A stretch of 64,000 nucleotides of DNA from Vibrio ziniensis. GTDB lineage: Bacteria; Pseudomonadota; Gammaproteobacteria; Enterobacterales; Vibrionaceae. Position 1 is the first letter of the stretch, and the number at the start of each line of letters is the position of its first letter. Shown in pieces: positions 1-9,913 of this stretch. Both the position numbers and the translations under genes were made by a program. The stretch is taken from the NCBI RefSeq assembly GCF_011064285.1, contig NZ_CP049331.1, forward strand, positions 2,666,001 to 2,730,000, written 5' to 3'. The notes under the pieces were generated by a model. That model was given only the letters and a program-made list of their open reading frames with translations. It was not told where the DNA came from and did no database searches.

Positions 1-84
1 ATAAGGAACGGCAACACCACCAATAATGACAGGGCCTTCACCACCAAATTTATGCACATCAAAACCATGGCCAATTCGTATCAT
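1..84 (-). CDS. ispF: 2-C-methyl-D-erythritol 2,4-cyclodiphosphate synthase, N-terminal fragment
   Basis: Only the first 28 codons lie in the window; the gene runs off the left edge. The start reads [13 protein letters not shown], the conserved IspF opening with the metal-binding Asp and His (DVH). IspF cyclises CDP-methylerythritol 2-phosphate in the MEP isoprenoid pathway. It follows ispD in the same direction, and the ispD stop overlaps the ispF start (ATGA), so the two are translationally coupled. Confidence 0.93.
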   Translation of the reverse strand, partial: MIRIGHGFDVHKFGGEGPVIIGGVAVPY

Positions 85-782
85 GTTTGTTCCTTATTTC
101 GGCTTAAATAGAACTCAGCCAACGCAAGATCTTCTGGCTGAGTAATTTTTATATTGTCTGCTCGACCATTGACTAAAGCCGGGCTTAAATTCAGTCTTTC
201 AAATGCAGAAGCTTCATCAGTGATGTTAGCCTTACAAGCTAATCCATCAATTAAGGCATCACGTAAAGGTACCGTGCGGAACATTTGTGGTGTGAGTGCG
301 TGCCAAAGATTCACACGCTCAACCGTATGATCAATGTTCTGCTGCTGATTGCTGCGCTTCATGGTATCTCGAACAGGTGCTGCGAGAATCGCCCCAACCG
401 AGTGAATTTGCGCGCTTTCAATTAATCGAGAAACGTCCTGCTCAGTAAAACAAGGCCTTGCCGCATCGTGAACTAAAACCCAATCGCTGACTTCGTGTTT
501 ACAGATGTAATTTAATGCAGATAGCACTGAATCGGCCCTTTCCTTACCACCATTGACTCGAATGACTTGAGGATGATTAGCCAATGCTAGCGTAGAGAAA
601 TAGGGATCCGTTTCGCTGACGGCAACCACCACTTTCGATACTCTGGGATGCGCCAGCAATTTAGAGACCGTGTGTTCTAATACCGTTTTACCTAAGAGTT
701 TTAAATATTGTTTCGGACGGTCAGCCTGCATTCGACTGCCAACACCGGCTGCTGGCACAACCGCAATAATTGCTTGATTCAT
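81..782 (-). CDS. ispD: 2-C-methyl-D-erythritol 4-phosphate cytidylyltransferase
   Basis: A 233-residue protein of normal IspD length. The N-terminus has the nucleotidyltransferase signature PAAGVGSRM followed by RPKQYLKL, the CTP-binding Gly-rich loop and Lys. VHDAARP near residue 105 is the second family motif. IspD transfers CMP to methylerythritol 4-phosphate in the cytoplasm. It sits between ftsB (1-bp junction) and ispF (4-bp overlap), the usual gammaproteobacterial order ftsB-ispD-ispF. Confidence 0.97.
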   Translation of the reverse strand: MNQAIIAVVPAAGVGSRMQADRPKQYLKLLGKTVLEHTVSKLLAHPRVSKVVVAVSETDPYFSTLALANHPQVIRVNGGKERADSVLSALNYICKHEVSDWVLVHDAARPCFTEQDVSRLIESAQIHSVGAILAAPVRDTMKRSNQQQNIDHTVERVNLWHALTPQMFRTVPLRDALIDGLACKANITDEASAFERLNLSPALVNGRADNIKITQPEDLALAEFYLSRNKEQT

Positions 783-1081
783 TAACGGTTGTCCTCTCCA
801 GTAACTCGGTAGAAAGTCTCACCACTTTTCACCATACCTAATTCATGACGTGCTCTTTCTTCTATGGCATCAAGACCTTGGCGCAAATCATCAATTTCAG
901 CAAACATCTCTTGGTTACGTTGATGTAAGTTAGTGTTTACTTGCTCTTGAACTTCTATCTCAGCCGCAACAGCATGAAAATCAGAAATCCCGTTTTTCCC
1001 CTGCCATAAGCTGTATTGAAGGAAACCGAACAGCAGGGTTAATGTCACCGCAAGAACTCGCATTACTTTCACACTCGTCAA
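782..1081 (-). CDS. ftsB: Cell division protein FtsB
   Basis: A 99-residue bitopic membrane protein. One transmembrane segment lies at about residues 7-25 ([18 protein letters not shown]), followed by a periplasmic coiled coil rich in Glu, Gln and Leu (residues 35-75) and a short tail ending in GETFYRV. This is the standard FtsB plan. FtsB forms the FtsQLB subcomplex that activates septal peptidoglycan synthesis. It is first in the ftsB-ispD-ispF run, and the conserved neighbours support the call. Confidence 0.94.
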   Translation of the reverse strand: MTSVKVMRVLAVTLTLLFGFLQYSLWQGKNGISDFHAVAAEIEVQEQVNTNLHQRNQEMFAEIDDLRQGLDAIEERARHELGMVKSGETFYRVTGEDNR

Positions 1082-1188
1082 TATTGGTAGAAATCTATGT
1101 ATATAGAAAAAAGGCCGAATAACACGGCCTCTTTTATCAATTTGGATAGAAACGCTCTATTTATACCATAAGCACCGTTTTCAGGCGA

Positions 1189-1992
1189 CTAACGGCTTAG
1201 TAGAAAGGCAAATAAGCCTACACCTAAAATCAAACGATAAATCACAAATGGCGTCATGCCCATTCGAGAAATCAACTTCAAGAAAAAGAAAATACAAAGA
1301 TAAGCGCTCACAAATGAGGTCAGAATACCGGTTAGAAGAAACCCTAAGTGGATAGGCTCACCGCTAGTGACCAGTTTCAAACCTAAGTAGCTGCCCGCCA
1401 ATACGATAATCGGAATCGACATCAAAAATGAAAAACGTGCTGCCGCTTCGCGAGTAAAACCAAGATAAAGAGCCGCTGTAATGGTAATACCTGAACGAGA
1501 GGTGCCCGGAATCATAGCCACAGCTTGCGCAAAACCGATGAAAAGCGCTTTCTTCCAGCCAGCTTGATACTCATGAATATCCTGCTTAGCTGTTTTATCC
1601 ACATACCAAAGAGGAATACCGAAAATAATAGTGGTCGCAGCAATTACCCAAGCACTACGTAAGTAGACTTCGATAAAATCTTTCATTACCAAGCCAAAGA
1701 TACAAGCAGGGATCGTTGCTAAAATGATGCACCATGCCAAATTCGCTTCTTTACTTCTATCTCCTTTGAAGATCGAGGCAAAAAATGCACTCAACAGCGC
1801 TTTTACTTCGTTTCTGAAGTAAATCACAACCGCTGTCAGAGTTCCGACATGCACAGCTACGTCAAACGCTAAACCTTGATCAGCCCAACCCAATACTGCC
1901 GAAGGCAATATTAAATGAGCAGAGCTAGAAATTGGCAAAAATTCGGTAAACCCTTGAATTAAAGCCAACATAAATGATTCAAAATAACTCAT
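1189..1992 (-). CDS. uppP: Undecaprenyl-diphosphate phosphatase
   Basis: A 267-residue polytopic membrane protein of the BacA/UppP family. Signature motifs are visible: an N-terminal [15 protein letters not shown] (Glu-rich catalytic segment and Ser cluster, residues 14-28) and PGTSRSG near residue 163, which supplies the catalytic Arg. The enzyme dephosphorylates C55-PP to recycle the lipid carrier for cell wall synthesis and gives bacitracin tolerance when overexpressed. It lies 9 bp upstream of folK's stop on the same strand and may be cotranscribed with folB-folK. Confidence 0.96.
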   Translation of the reverse strand: MSYFESFMLALIQGFTEFLPISSSAHLILPSAVLGWADQGLAFDVAVHVGTLTAVVIYFRNEVKALLSAFFASIFKGDRSKEANLAWCIILATIPACIFGLVMKDFIEVYLRSAWVIAATTIIFGIPLWYVDKTAKQDIHEYQAGWKKALFIGFAQAVAMIPGTSRSGITITAALYLGFTREAAARFSFLMSIPIIVLAGSYLGLKLVTSGEPIHLGFLLTGILTSFVSAYLCIFFFLKLISRMGMTPFVIYRLILGVGLFAFLLSR

Positions 1993-2001
1993 TGTTTTCT
2001 C

Positions 2002-2493
2002 TTATTTCACACTAAACCAAAGCGGTATTGGTTTTAGTTGTTCTAAAAGCGCAGCTTCTTGCCAAACTTTTTTAATGGATAAATCGGTTCCTGGAATATT
2101 GAGTTCTGGACATAACTCATACAAAGGCTGGATCACAAAAGGATATTGATAAATATCCGGACGAGGGACAGCCGGAGAACTCGGAGATATGACATCACCA
2201 AACAAAATAATATCCATATCTAATGTGCGATCTTGATACTTTTTCGCGTCGGCATCTCGCCCCCAACGATACTCCACCTTTTTTAAAGACTGCTGAAAAT
2301 CGTTAAGGGAGAGCGAAGTTTTTAACTCCACCACCAAATTGAAAAATGGATGGCTATCAAACCCTTGCGCTGGACACTCATAAATCGTTGAAAGACGAAG
2401 TTCATCTCCCAGCAGACTTAGCTCTTTGATCCCCGCTTCAATATGACGGTATCGCTCCAAATTAGAGCCAACACCAACATATGCAGTGATCAT
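2002..2493 (-). CDS. folK: 6-hydroxymethyl-7,8-dihydropterin pyrophosphokinase (HPPK)
   Basis: The open frame extends upstream to 2574, but the family start is MITAYVGVGSNLERYRHIEAG, so I place the ATG at 2493; it overlaps the folB stop as ATGA. The protein is about 163 residues, normal for HPPK. Motifs seen are VGVGSNLERYR, FFNLVVEL, EYRWGRDADAKKYQDRTLDMDIILFG (shown here in two parts: WGRDADAKKYQDRTLD and DIILFG) and the substrate-loop VPRPDIYQYPFV. It transfers pyrophosphate from ATP to hydroxymethyldihydropterin in folate synthesis. Confidence 0.95.
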   Translation of the reverse strand: MITAYVGVGSNLERYRHIEAGIKELSLLGDELRLSTIYECPAQGFDSHPFFNLVVELKTSLSLNDFQQSLKKVEYRWGRDADAKKYQDRTLDMDIILFGDVISPSSPAVPRPDIYQYPFVIQPLYELCPELNIPGTDLSIKKVWQEAALLEQLKPIPLWFSVK

Positions 2494-2843
2494 AGAGATC
2501 CTCTTTCGATGATCACACCGACACCTTTTGCCTGCGGAACAGCACCCGGTTTGGTTAGTCGAATACGAATCCAAGGGACACTAAAGCGTTGCATAATGAG
2601 CTGTGCTACTTCTTCTGCAACTCTTTCTACTAATAAGAAACGACCTGATTCGATATGTTCAATGACAGCTTGGCTAACCTGTGCATAGTCCAAGGCATGG
2701 GCGACATCATCGCTGTTCCCTGCTGGCTTATTGTCATGCGCCATTTCCAAATCGAGAACCAACTTCTGTTTAATGGTTTGTTCCCAGTCATACACACCTA
2801 TGGTGGTAATAACTTCTAGCTGCTCTATAAAGACTTTATCCAT
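2490..2843 (-). CDS. folB: Dihydroneopterin aldolase
   Basis: A 117-residue FolB: starts MDKVFIEQLEVITTIGVYDWEQ, with the catalytic Glu in IGVYDWEQ and LDYAQV in the mid-domain, then the C-terminal Lys of IRLTKPGAVPQAKGVGV. It cleaves dihydroneopterin to hydroxymethyldihydropterin, the substrate of the next gene, folK. The two overlap by 4 bp, indicating coupled translation. The gene is divergent from plsY across about 200 bp. Confidence 0.96.
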   Translation of the reverse strand: MDKVFIEQLEVITTIGVYDWEQTIKQKLVLDLEMAHDNKPAGNSDDVAHALDYAQVSQAVIEHIESGRFLLVERVAEEVAQLIMQRFSVPWIRIRLTKPGAVPQAKGVGVIIERGSL

Positions 2844-3045
2844 CTTCTATCGAATTCCTTACAACAGTTAGACTCAATCACAGGTCGGATACCTAAATTG
2901 AGTAAAAAAACGTACTATCGTCGCCAATCGCGATATCATATACGAAACAGCCTCCAGATGGGTAAATCAAACAGTATTTTTACTTAAAGGTTTGCTGACC
3001 GATTTATAAAGACTTCGCTTAAGTAAACAAAACAGCGAGACAACA

Positions 3046-3642
3046 ATGACAGCAGTGGCACTCATAATGATAATTTCCGCCTATCTACTGGGTTCAATAT
3101 CCAGTGCGGTGCTGATCTGTCGACTATTACGTTTACCTGATCCTAGAAACGTTGGCTCTAATAATCCCGGGGCGACAAACGTATTACGTATTGGTGGAAA
3201 AAAAGCGGCCGCATCTGTACTGCTATGCGACATGCTAAAAGGTACTATCCCTGTTTGGGCAAGCTATTTTCTTAAAATTGACCCCTTCATTTTAGGTATC
3301 ATCGCTATCGCGGCCTGCCTTGGCCACATGTACCCTATATTTTTTCACTTTAAGGGGGGCAAAGGTGTTGCAACGGCCTTAGGAGCCATTGCTCCTATCG
3401 GTTTAGATTTAACAGCTATGATCATGGCGACTTGGTTATTTGTCGCGGTCATCTTCCGCTACTCCTCTTTAGCGGCAATTGTTACGGTGCTGCTTGCGCC
3501 TTTTTATACTTGGCTAGTGAAACCCCAATATACTCTTCCGGTTGCGATGCTCTGCTGCTTAATCATTTTACGACACCATCAAAATATTAAGCGTCTTTTT
3601 GCTGGAACTGAGCCTAAAGTCGGCGAAAAAAAGAACACTTAA
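3046..3642 (+). CDS. plsY: Acyl-phosphate:glycerol-3-phosphate acyltransferase
   Basis: A 198-residue inner-membrane protein with about five hydrophobic segments. The three PlsY glycine-rich motifs are present: [27 protein letters not shown], and [14 protein letters not shown] near residue 105. PlsY acylates glycerol-3-phosphate from acyl-phosphate, the first step of phospholipid synthesis. Divergence from folB and convergence toward tsaD are common in gammaproteobacteria. Confidence 0.97.
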   Translation: MTAVALIMIISAYLLGSISSAVLICRLLRLPDPRNVGSNNPGATNVLRIGGKKAAASVLLCDMLKGTIPVWASYFLKIDPFILGIIAIAACLGHMYPIFFHFKGGKGVATALGAIAPIGLDLTAMIMATWLFVAVIFRYSSLAAIVTVLLAPFYTWLVKPQYTLPVAMLCCLIILRHHQNIKRLFAGTEPKVGEKKNT

Positions 3643-3700
3643 TGTCATACCATTCTGGAAAATTTCCTGATCAGTGAATAGGCGTCGATAAGCAAACCCT

Positions 3701-3720
3701 CCGAGCCATGGATGGCTCGG
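3701..3720. repeat. Palindrome in plsY-tsaD intergenic region
   Basis: CCGAGCCATGGATGGCTCGG is an inverted repeat with 9-bp arms around a central GG. It lies between the convergent genes plsY and tsaD, so it could help transcription stop, but no T-run follows. It sits directly beside the dispersed repeat at 3738-3816. Confidence 0.6.
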
Positions 3721-3737
3721 CGGAGCTTCAGGGACGA

Positions 3738-3816
3738 ATGAATGCGCGTTTGCGTTTGACGCCCATTCGCTTTTCTGCCGATGCTAAGTCTGATCATATT
3801 TTTATCTAGGTTGGTA
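3738..3816 (+). repeat. Dispersed intergenic repeat, copy 1
   Basis: This roughly 79-bp stretch recurs in inverted orientation at 29277-29352 with about five differences and a 1-bp indel. It opens ATGAATGCGCGTTTGCG and ends near TTTTTATCTAG. Both copies are intergenic, downstream of a coding gene. Its 5' half can fold imperfectly (GAATGCGCG against CGCCCATTC). I see no ORF in it, so it looks like a short non-coding genomic repeat. Confidence 0.75.
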
Positions 3817-3868
3817 TCAGATATAAAAAAACGGCCGCAACTGCGACCGTCTTATTGGCTGAGCTGAT

Positions 3869-4885
3869 TTATTCAACAGGCGTGAGTTGATCAATCGGCC
3901 AACGAGGACGAGCTTCAACACTCAAGTCCGTAACATCACCATTTTTCAAACGTTGCATACCAGCAAAAGCAATCATCGCTCCGTTGTCGGTACAAAATTC
4001 GGTACGTGGGTAATACACTTCACCACCGATTTTTTCCGCCAGCTTAGCTAAATCAGCACGTAACTGTTTATTTGCACTTACACCACCGGCAATCACAATT
4101 CGCTTCATCCCTGTTTCTTCAAGAGCGCGTTTACACTTAATCACTAAGGTTGAACACACCGCTTCTTGGAATGCATAGGCAATATCAGCACGTGTTTGCT
4201 CATCATCGCCATTTGCAGCGATAGTATTAGCCGTAAAAGTTTTCAAACCCGAGAAGCTCATTTCGAGCCCAGGACGGTCCGTCATTGGACGAGGGAATTT
4301 AAAGCGACCTGGAGTTCCCTTTTCAGCTAAACGCGAAAGCAAAGGGCCACCAGGGTAATCCAGTCCCATCAATTTTGCTGTTTTATCAAAGGCTTCACCA
4401 GCAGCATCATCAATTGATTCACCAAGAATACGGTATTCGCCAATACCTTTGACTTCCACCATCATGCTGTGGCCACCAGAGACAAGCAAAGCGACAAATG
4501 GAAATGGAGGTGGATTATCTTCAAGCATTGGCGCTAAAAGGTGACCTTCCATATGGTGTACTGCCACAGCAGGAACATTCCAAGCGTAAGCAATACTGCG
4601 GCCAATGGTTGCACCAACTAATAAAGCACCAACCAGACCAGGACCTGCAGTATAAGCAACACCATCAATATCTTTCGGTGTTAAATTCGCTTCAGCCATA
4701 GCCGCTTTAATCAGTGGAATCGTCTTTTTTACATGGTCACGCGACGCAAGTTCTGGCACGACACCGCCGTAGTCCGCATGAAGTTTAACTTGACTATAAA
4801 GCTTATGAGACAGCAATCCCTTTTCGTCATCGTAAATCGCTATACCCGTCTCATCACAAGAGGTTTCAATACCAATAATACGCAT
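3869..4885 (-). CDS. tsaD: tRNA N6-adenosine threonylcarbamoyltransferase
   Basis: The frame is open up to 5083, but the upstream part is not family-like. The conserved start [20 protein letters not shown] sets the ATG at 4885, giving 338 residues. Metal- and nucleotide-binding motifs: HMEGHL near residue 111, VSGGHS near 134, and the C-terminal AGGVSAN and [10 protein letters not shown]. TsaD, with TsaB and TsaE, installs t6A37 on ANN-decoding tRNAs. It is divergent from rpsU, the classical arrangement beside the macromolecular synthesis operon. Confidence 0.97.
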   Translation of the reverse strand: MRIIGIETSCDETGIAIYDDEKGLLSHKLYSQVKLHADYGGVVPELASRDHVKKTIPLIKAAMAEANLTPKDIDGVAYTAGPGLVGALLVGATIGRSIAYAWNVPAVAVHHMEGHLLAPMLEDNPPPFPFVALLVSGGHSMMVEVKGIGEYRILGESIDDAAGEAFDKTAKLMGLDYPGGPLLSRLAEKGTPGRFKFPRPMTDRPGLEMSFSGLKTFTANTIAANGDDEQTRADIAYAFQEAVCSTLVIKCKRALEETGMKRIVIAGGVSANKQLRADLAKLAEKIGGEVYYPRTEFCTDNGAMIAFAGMQRLKNGDVTDLSVEARPRWPIDQLTPVE

Positions 4886-5125
4886 ATTTTTCTCAGCACA
4901 CTGCCATCTATAATTTGAAATTGGCGCAATGTTACAACGCCTTCGCTTCACAAACAAATTTTGTACAAGCTGTAGGCGACAAAGTACTTTACAAAGGCAC
5001 AACGATCGGATTAAAATTCCGCACCATTTTTGATCTAGCTGATTAAAGACCAAACGGGTAAGAAATCTTATTGATTTGGTCACTGATTGTCAGCATTAAC
5101 GAATAACCCCTGAGGTGAAAGGCAT

Positions 5126-5341
5126 ATGCCAGTAGTTAAAGTACGTGAAAACGAACCGTTCGACGTTGCACTACGTCGTTTCAAACGCTCTTGCGAAAAA
5201 GCAGGTATCCTTTCTGAAGTGCGTCGTCGTGAGCACTACGAAAAACCAACTACAGTTCGCAAACGCGCTAAAGCAGCAGCTCAAAAGCGTCACGCTAAGA
5301 AGCTTGCTCGCGAAAACGCTCGTCGCGTTCGCCTGTACTAA
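5126..5341 (+). CDS. rpsU: 30S ribosomal protein S21
   Basis: A 71-residue, Lys/Arg-rich protein: [21 protein letters not shown] at the start and [12 protein letters not shown] at the end, the full S21 sequence plan. A strong ribosome-binding site (GAGGTGAAAGG) lies just before the ATG. S21 joins the 30S platform near the anti-Shine-Dalgarno region. First gene of the rpsU-yqeY-dnaG-rpoD operon. Confidence 0.98.
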
Positions 5342-5368
5342 TAACTTTTCCTAATTAAGGAATAAGTT

Positions 5369-5812
5369 ATGGCTCTTATTGATAATCTCAGAGAAGAGCA
5401 AAAATTAGCGATGAAAGCCAAGGACAAAGCGCGCCTTGGCACTATTCGTTTAGCCCTTTCAGCTATCAAACAACGTGAAGTTGACGAGAAGATTACTCTG
5501 ACCGATGACGACATCGTTGCTGTACTGACCAAAATGGTTAAACAACGTCGCGACTCTGTATCGCAATACGAAGCAGCAAATCGTTCAGATCTCGCTGAAG
5601 TGGAGCAAGCAGAAATCACTGTACTTGAGGAATTTATGCCTCAACCATTGAGTGAAGAAGAAGTGGCAGCACTGATTGACAGTGCAATCGCAGAATCGTC
5701 ACCAGCGGGCATGCAAGACATGGGTAAAGTGATGGCTATCTTGAAACCACAAATTCAAGGGCGTGCAGATATGGGTAAAGTCAGCGGTTTAGTTCGCGCT
5801 AAACTGGCTTAA
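5369..5812 (+). CDS. yqeY: GatB/YqeY domain protein
   Basis: A 147-residue YqeY-family protein: MALIDNLREEQKLAMKAKDKARL at the start, EEFMPQPLSEEEV in the middle, and the C-terminal helical domain MGKVMAILKPQIQGRADMGKVSGLVRAKL. The C-terminal fold resembles the tail domain of the GatB amidotransferase subunit. Its cellular role is unclear. It lies 27 bp after rpsU and before dnaG, a placement found in vibrios; an AAGGA ribosome site precedes the start. Confidence 0.93.
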   Translation: MALIDNLREEQKLAMKAKDKARLGTIRLALSAIKQREVDEKITLTDDDIVAVLTKMVKQRRDSVSQYEAANRSDLAEVEQAEITVLEEFMPQPLSEEEVAALIDSAIAESSPAGMQDMGKVMAILKPQIQGRADMGKVSGLVRAKLA

Positions 5813-5919
5813 TCCAGAACTCTATTGCAGCAAGCCGTGCTATTCTTTGAATGCACGGCTTGTTTGTATCTAAGGTCTATGGACCTTGCGTTTTCGTTTT
5901 TATCTCTTTTTTAGGTTTT

Positions 5920-7665
5920 ATGGCAGGACAAATTCCTCGTAGCTTCATCGATGACCTCCTAGCTCGACTTGATATTGTCGATGTTATCGACGCACGTGTG
6001 AAACTTAAAAAAAAGGGCAAAAACTACGGTGCATGCTGTCCATTCCATAATGAAAAGACCCCATCATTTAGCGTAAGCCAAGAAAAACAGTTCTATCATT
6101 GCTTTGGTTGTGGTGTGCACGGCAACGCTATCGACTTCATGATGGAATATGAGCGTCTTGAGTTTCCTGAAGCGATTGAAGAGCTCGCCTCTTCGCTTGG
6201 TTTAGAAGTACCACGTGAAGAACGCTCGAATAATGGCTTTAAAGGAAACACCCCAAAAGTCAGCAGCGACGAAAAACGAAGTCTCTATGATTTGATGGGG
6301 AGTATTGCTCAGTTTTACCGTCAACAACTGAAAGTTCCAGCTAACCGTCATGCGATCGAATATTTGAAAAATCGCGGTTTATCCGGCGAGATTGTGCAGA
6401 AATTTGGCATCGGTTATGTGGCTGATGAATGGGATTTAGTTCGTAAGAATTTCGGACAACAGAAACAGGCACAAGAGATGCTAGTTTCTGGCGGCATGTT
6501 AATTGAAAATGATAGTGGCAAACGCTATGACCGTTTTCGTGGCCGAGTCATGTTCCCAATCCGAGATCGTCGAGGAAGAGTGATAGGCTTTGGGGGTCGT
6601 GTTATTGGCGACGGCACACCTAAATACCTCAACTCTCCAGAAACACCTATCTTCCATAAAGGTAAAGAACTGTACGGACTCTTCGAAGTTTTACAGGCTT
6701 ACCGTGAACCACCACAAATCCTTGTGGTCGAAGGTTATATGGATGTGGTGGCTTTAGCGCAATATGGTATTGATTATTCTGTTGCGTCTCTAGGAACATC
6801 AACCACAGGTGATCACCTGCAGTTGTTGTTCAGACAGACCAATACTGTTGTCTGCTGCTATGACGGTGACCGAGCAGGCCGGGAAGCCGCATGGCGAGCA
6901 CTGGAAAACGCACTTAGCTATCTGAAAAGTGGAAATATTTTAAAATTCCTTTTCCTTCCAGATGGTGAAGATCCAGACAGTTTTGTACGTAAAAACGGTA
7001 AAGATGCGTTTGAAGAAATGGTTCGAAATGCCGAACCATTATCAAAATATCTGTTTTCTAATTTGCTGACTCAAGTTGATGTGGGTAATAACGAAGGCAA
7101 AGCCGCATTAGAAGCGCTTGCTCTCCCTTTAATTAACAAAGTACCTGATGAATCTATGCAAAATCAGCTACTTAAAATTTTAGGGCAAACAACCGGGATT
7201 TATAAAAAGCCAACGCTGCCAGCGGATTCTAAAACTAGACCTCAGCCGCATAAAGAAATAAAGCGAACGCCAATGAGAGATGTTATCGCTTTGCTTCTAC
7301 AGAATCCGAGCTATGCTGATATGGTGCCAGACCTTTCCACTACAGAAGGTCTAGAAATTCCTGGATTGAAATTGTTGACAGAAGTGCTTGAAAAATGCAG
7401 ACAACAACCCCATATAAAAACTGGTCAATTATTAGAACATTGGCGAAACACAAAAAACGAGGCACTAATGTCTCGACTAGCAAGCTGGGATATCCCGCTT
7501 GTAGAAGATAATCAAAACGAACTATTTTTTGACTCATTGGACAAAATTATTGCCCAGTGCGTAGAGAAACAAATTGAAAACCTGCTGGCTAAATCAAGAA
7601 GTATCGGTTTATCAAGCGACGAAAAAAGGGAGCTTCAAGATCTCATGAGAGATTTGAAAGCGTAA
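5920..7665 (+). CDS. dnaG: DNA primase
   Basis: The frame is open from 5851 but the family start is MAGQIPRSFIDDLLARLDIVDV, so I use the ATG at 5920 (581 residues). Zinc-binding domain: CCPFHNEKTPSFSVS with CFGCG (residues 38-63). TOPRIM core: VVEGYMDVVAL and CYDGDRAGREAAWRA. C-terminal DnaB-binding helical domain. DnaG lays RNA primers for replication. It sits between yqeY and rpoD, the canonical order. Confidence 0.98.
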   Translation: MAGQIPRSFIDDLLARLDIVDVIDARVKLKKKGKNYGACCPFHNEKTPSFSVSQEKQFYHCFGCGVHGNAIDFMMEYERLEFPEAIEELASSLGLEVPREERSNNGFKGNTPKVSSDEKRSLYDLMGSIAQFYRQQLKVPANRHAIEYLKNRGLSGEIVQKFGIGYVADEWDLVRKNFGQQKQAQEMLVSGGMLIENDSGKRYDRFRGRVMFPIRDRRGRVIGFGGRVIGDGTPKYLNSPETPIFHKGKELYGLFEVLQAYREPPQILVVEGYMDVVALAQYGIDYSVASLGTSTTGDHLQLLFRQTNTVVCCYDGDRAGREAAWRALENALSYLKSGNILKFLFLPDGEDPDSFVRKNGKDAFEEMVRNAEPLSKYLFSNLLTQVDVGNNEGKAALEALALPLINKVPDESMQNQLLKILGQTTGIYKKPTLPADSKTRPQPHKEIKRTPMRDVIALLLQNPSYADMVPDLSTTEGLEIPGLKLLTEVLEKCRQQPHIKTGQLLEHWRNTKNEALMSRLASWDIPLVEDNQNELFFDSLDKIIAQCVEKQIENLLAKSRSIGLSSDEKRELQDLMRDLKA

Positions 7666-7762
7666 CCCTGTTTGAATAGTCAGCAACAATTTAATTTGTT
7701 ATTATCCGTGGTTTGCATTTCGCATACTATTCCTTCACCAGATACGAAGTTGGATACCGTCT

Positions 7763-9634
7763 ATGGATCAAAATCCGCAGTCACAGCTTAAGCAACTTGT
7801 CATTCGCGGCAAGGAGCAGGGCTATCTGACCTACGCCGAAGTAAATGACCACCTACCAGCAGAAATCGTAGATTCTGAGCAGGTAGAAGATATTATTCAG
7901 ATGATCAACGACATGGGTATTAAGGTTGTAGAAACCGCCCCTGACGCTGATGATCTAGCTCTTAATGATGATGAAACCATCACCGACGAAGATGCAGCAG
8001 AAGCTGCTGCTGCTGCGCTATCTAGCGTAGAAAGCGAGATTGGTCGAACGACTGACCCTGTACGTATGTATATGCGTGAAATGGGTACAGTAGAACTACT
8101 GACTCGTGAAGGTGAAATCGATATCGCGAAGCGAATCGAAGATGGTATCAACCAAGTACAAAGTGCTGTCGCTGAATACCCTGGAACGATTCCATACATC
8201 CTTGAGCAATTCGATAAAGTTCAAGCTGAAGAACTTCGCCTAACCGACATCATCAGTGGTTTCGTCAACCCAGATGATATGGAAAGCGAAGCGCCAACAG
8301 CTACACACATCGGTTCAGAGTTAACAGGTTCAGACCTCGATGACGAAGATGATACCGATGATGATGACGACGACGAAGATGAAGATGGCGACGACGATAG
8401 CAGCAGTGACGAAGAAGAAGTTGGTATAGACCCTGAACTAGCTTTAGAAAAATTCACTGAACTACGTAATCAGTACCAAAATCTTCAACTAGCGATCAAC
8501 GAACACGGCGAATCAAGCAGCAAAGCTCAAGAAGCGACTGAGCTTGTATTGACTGTTTTCCGTGAATTCCGTTTGACGCCAAAACAGTTCGATCATCTTG
8601 TAAATACGCTACGCAATTCGATGGATCGCGTACGTACACAAGAACGCTTGATCATGCGCGCTGTTGTTGAAAAAGCTAAGATGCCGAAAAAATCATTTAT
8701 CTCGGTATTCACTGGTAATGAATCTGATGAAGCTTGGTTTGAACAAATCCTCGCATCAGATAAACCATACGCAGCGAAGATCCGTGAAGATGAAGAAGAT
8801 ATTCGTCGTTCAATTCAAAAACTTCGTATTATCGAGCAAGAGACATCTTTAACCGTAAACCGTATTAAAGATATCAGCCGTCGCATGTCTATCGGCGAAG
8901 CAAAAGCTCGTCGTGCGAAGAAAGAGATGGTTGAAGCGAACTTACGTCTGGTTATTTCTATCGCTAAGAAATACACAAACCGTGGTCTACAGTTCTTGGA
9001 TCTAATCCAGGAAGGTAACATCGGTCTGATGAAGGCTGTAGATAAGTTTGAATACCGTCGTGGTTACAAGTTCTCAACTTATGCAACTTGGTGGATCCGT
9101 CAGGCAATTACTCGTTCAATTGCAGACCAAGCACGTACGATCCGTATCCCAGTTCATATGATTGAAACGATCAACAAGTTGAACCGTATCTCTCGTCAAA
9201 TGCTACAAGAAATGGGCCGTGAGCCACTGCCAGAAGAGTTGGCAGAGCGTATGCAAATGCCGGAAGATAAGATTCGTAAAGTACTGAAAATTGCTAAAGA
9301 GCCAATCTCTATGGAGACACCAATTGGTGACGACGAAGATTCGCATCTAGGTGATTTTATCGAGGATACCACGCTAGAGTTACCATTAGATTCTGCAACA
9401 GCGACTAGCTTGCGCGCAGCAACTCGTGACGTTCTAGGCGGTCTGACTCCTCGTGAAGCAAAAGTACTACGTATGCGTTTCGGTATCGATATGAATACTG
9501 ACCACACTTTGGAAGAAGTTGGTAAGCAGTTCGACGTTACTCGTGAACGTATCCGTCAGATCGAAGCAAAAGCGCTACGTAAACTTCGTCACCCAAGCCG
9601 TTCAGAGACTCTGCGCAGCTTCCTAGACGAATAA
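7763..9634 (+). CDS. rpoD: RNA polymerase sigma-70 (housekeeping sigma)
   Basis: A 623-residue sigma-70. Region 1.1 at the N-terminus is followed by region 1.2 ([22 protein letters not shown]). A long acidic non-conserved stretch occupies about residues 190-220. Region 2 carries [27 protein letters not shown] (given here in overlapping parts [12 protein letters not shown] and LDLIQEGN) and [14 protein letters not shown] for -10 binding. Region 4.2 is [18 protein letters not shown] for -35 binding. Last gene of the operon; a terminator follows. Confidence 0.98.
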   Translation: MDQNPQSQLKQLVIRGKEQGYLTYAEVNDHLPAEIVDSEQVEDIIQMINDMGIKVVETAPDADDLALNDDETITDEDAAEAAAAALSSVESEIGRTTDPVRMYMREMGTVELLTREGEIDIAKRIEDGINQVQSAVAEYPGTIPYILEQFDKVQAEELRLTDIISGFVNPDDMESEAPTATHIGSELTGSDLDDEDDTDDDDDDEDEDGDDDSSSDEEEVGIDPELALEKFTELRNQYQNLQLAINEHGESSSKAQEATELVLTVFREFRLTPKQFDHLVNTLRNSMDRVRTQERLIMRAVVEKAKMPKKSFISVFTGNESDEAWFEQILASDKPYAAKIREDEEDIRRSIQKLRIIEQETSLTVNRIKDISRRMSIGEAKARRAKKEMVEANLRLVISIAKKYTNRGLQFLDLIQEGNIGLMKAVDKFEYRRGYKFSTYATWWIRQAITRSIADQARTIRIPVHMIETINKLNRISRQMLQEMGREPLPEELAERMQMPEDKIRKVLKIAKEPISMETPIGDDEDSHLGDFIEDTTLELPLDSATATSLRAATRDVLGGLTPREAKVLRMRFGIDMNTDHTLEEVGKQFDVTRERIRQIEAKALRKLRHPSRSETLRSFLDE

Positions 9635-9666
9635 CGTAACACTCTGCTTTAATATGGCATTGAATA

Positions 9667-9694
9667 AAAGGTGAGCGACAGCTCGCCTTTTTTG
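9667..9694 (+). terminator. Rho-independent terminator after rpoD
   Basis: AAAGGTGAGC and GCTCGCCTTT pair around a GACA loop and run into T6. It ends the rpsU-yqeY-dnaG-rpoD operon about 35 bp after the rpoD stop. Confidence 0.9.
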
Positions 9695-9790
9695 TTATTC
9701 ATCGTTCTAAGTGGATAAAAACTAAGCGCTATTACCCTACTTTGCGTCTAGACACACACCACCCCTTCCCCTATAATCATTGACCTAATC

Positions 9791-9866
9791 GGCCCCTTAG
9801 CTCAGTGGTTAGAGCAGTCGACTCATAATCGATTGGTCCCCAGTTCAAGTCTGGGAGGGGCCACCA
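9791..9866 (+). tRNA. tRNA-Ile2 (CAU anticodon, lysidine type); integration site
   Basis: A 76-nt tRNA with encoded CCA. Acceptor GGCCCCT pairs AGGGGCC; the anticodon loop is CTCATAA (anticodon CAT); T-stem CCCAG/CTGGG around TTCAAGT. The body matches the E. coli ileX/ileY type rather than initiator or elongator tRNA-Met, so the CAU is expected to be modified by TilS to read AUA. The 7-bp anticodon loop is the crossover core of the integrated element, so the 3' half and the following terminator come from the element side. Confidence 0.94.
9822..9828 (+). other. attL core (tRNA anticodon loop)
   Basis: CTCATAA is the 7-nt anticodon loop, flanked by the symmetrical stem arms TCGA/TCGA. Sequence identity between left and right ends begins exactly here. 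Tyrosine recombinases of tRNA-targeting islands commonly use a 7-bp overlap at the anticodon loop flanked by symmetrical arms. Crossover position is inferred from the identity boundary, not measured. Confidence 0.75.
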
Positions 9867-9875
9867 AATCTCGAT

Positions 9876-9910
9876 AAGGCGTATGAAGAAATTCATGCGC
9901 CTTTATCTTT
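9876..9910 (+). terminator. tRNA terminator hairpin, inside the duplicated att region
   Basis: AAGGCG.ATGAA pairs with TTCAT.CGCCTT around GAAA, followed by a T-rich tail. It terminates the tRNA transcript. The same hairpin is repeated in the internal inverted copy (about 15671-15705) and at the right end (23396-23430), so the element carries the tRNA terminator along with the tRNA 3' half. Confidence 0.8.
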
Positions 9911-9913
9911 TCT

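Noticed and set aside
4886..5083. N-terminal extension of TsaD
   Set aside because: The extension has no family match; the conserved [14 protein letters not shown] start is at 4885.
5851..5919. N-terminal hydrophobic extension of DnaG
   Set aside because: The family start MAGQIPR is at 5920; the upstream part is an open frame only.
8330..8430. Long acidic run in sigma-70 as an anomaly
   Set aside because: An acidic non-conserved segment after region 1.2 is normal for gammaproteobacterial RpoD.
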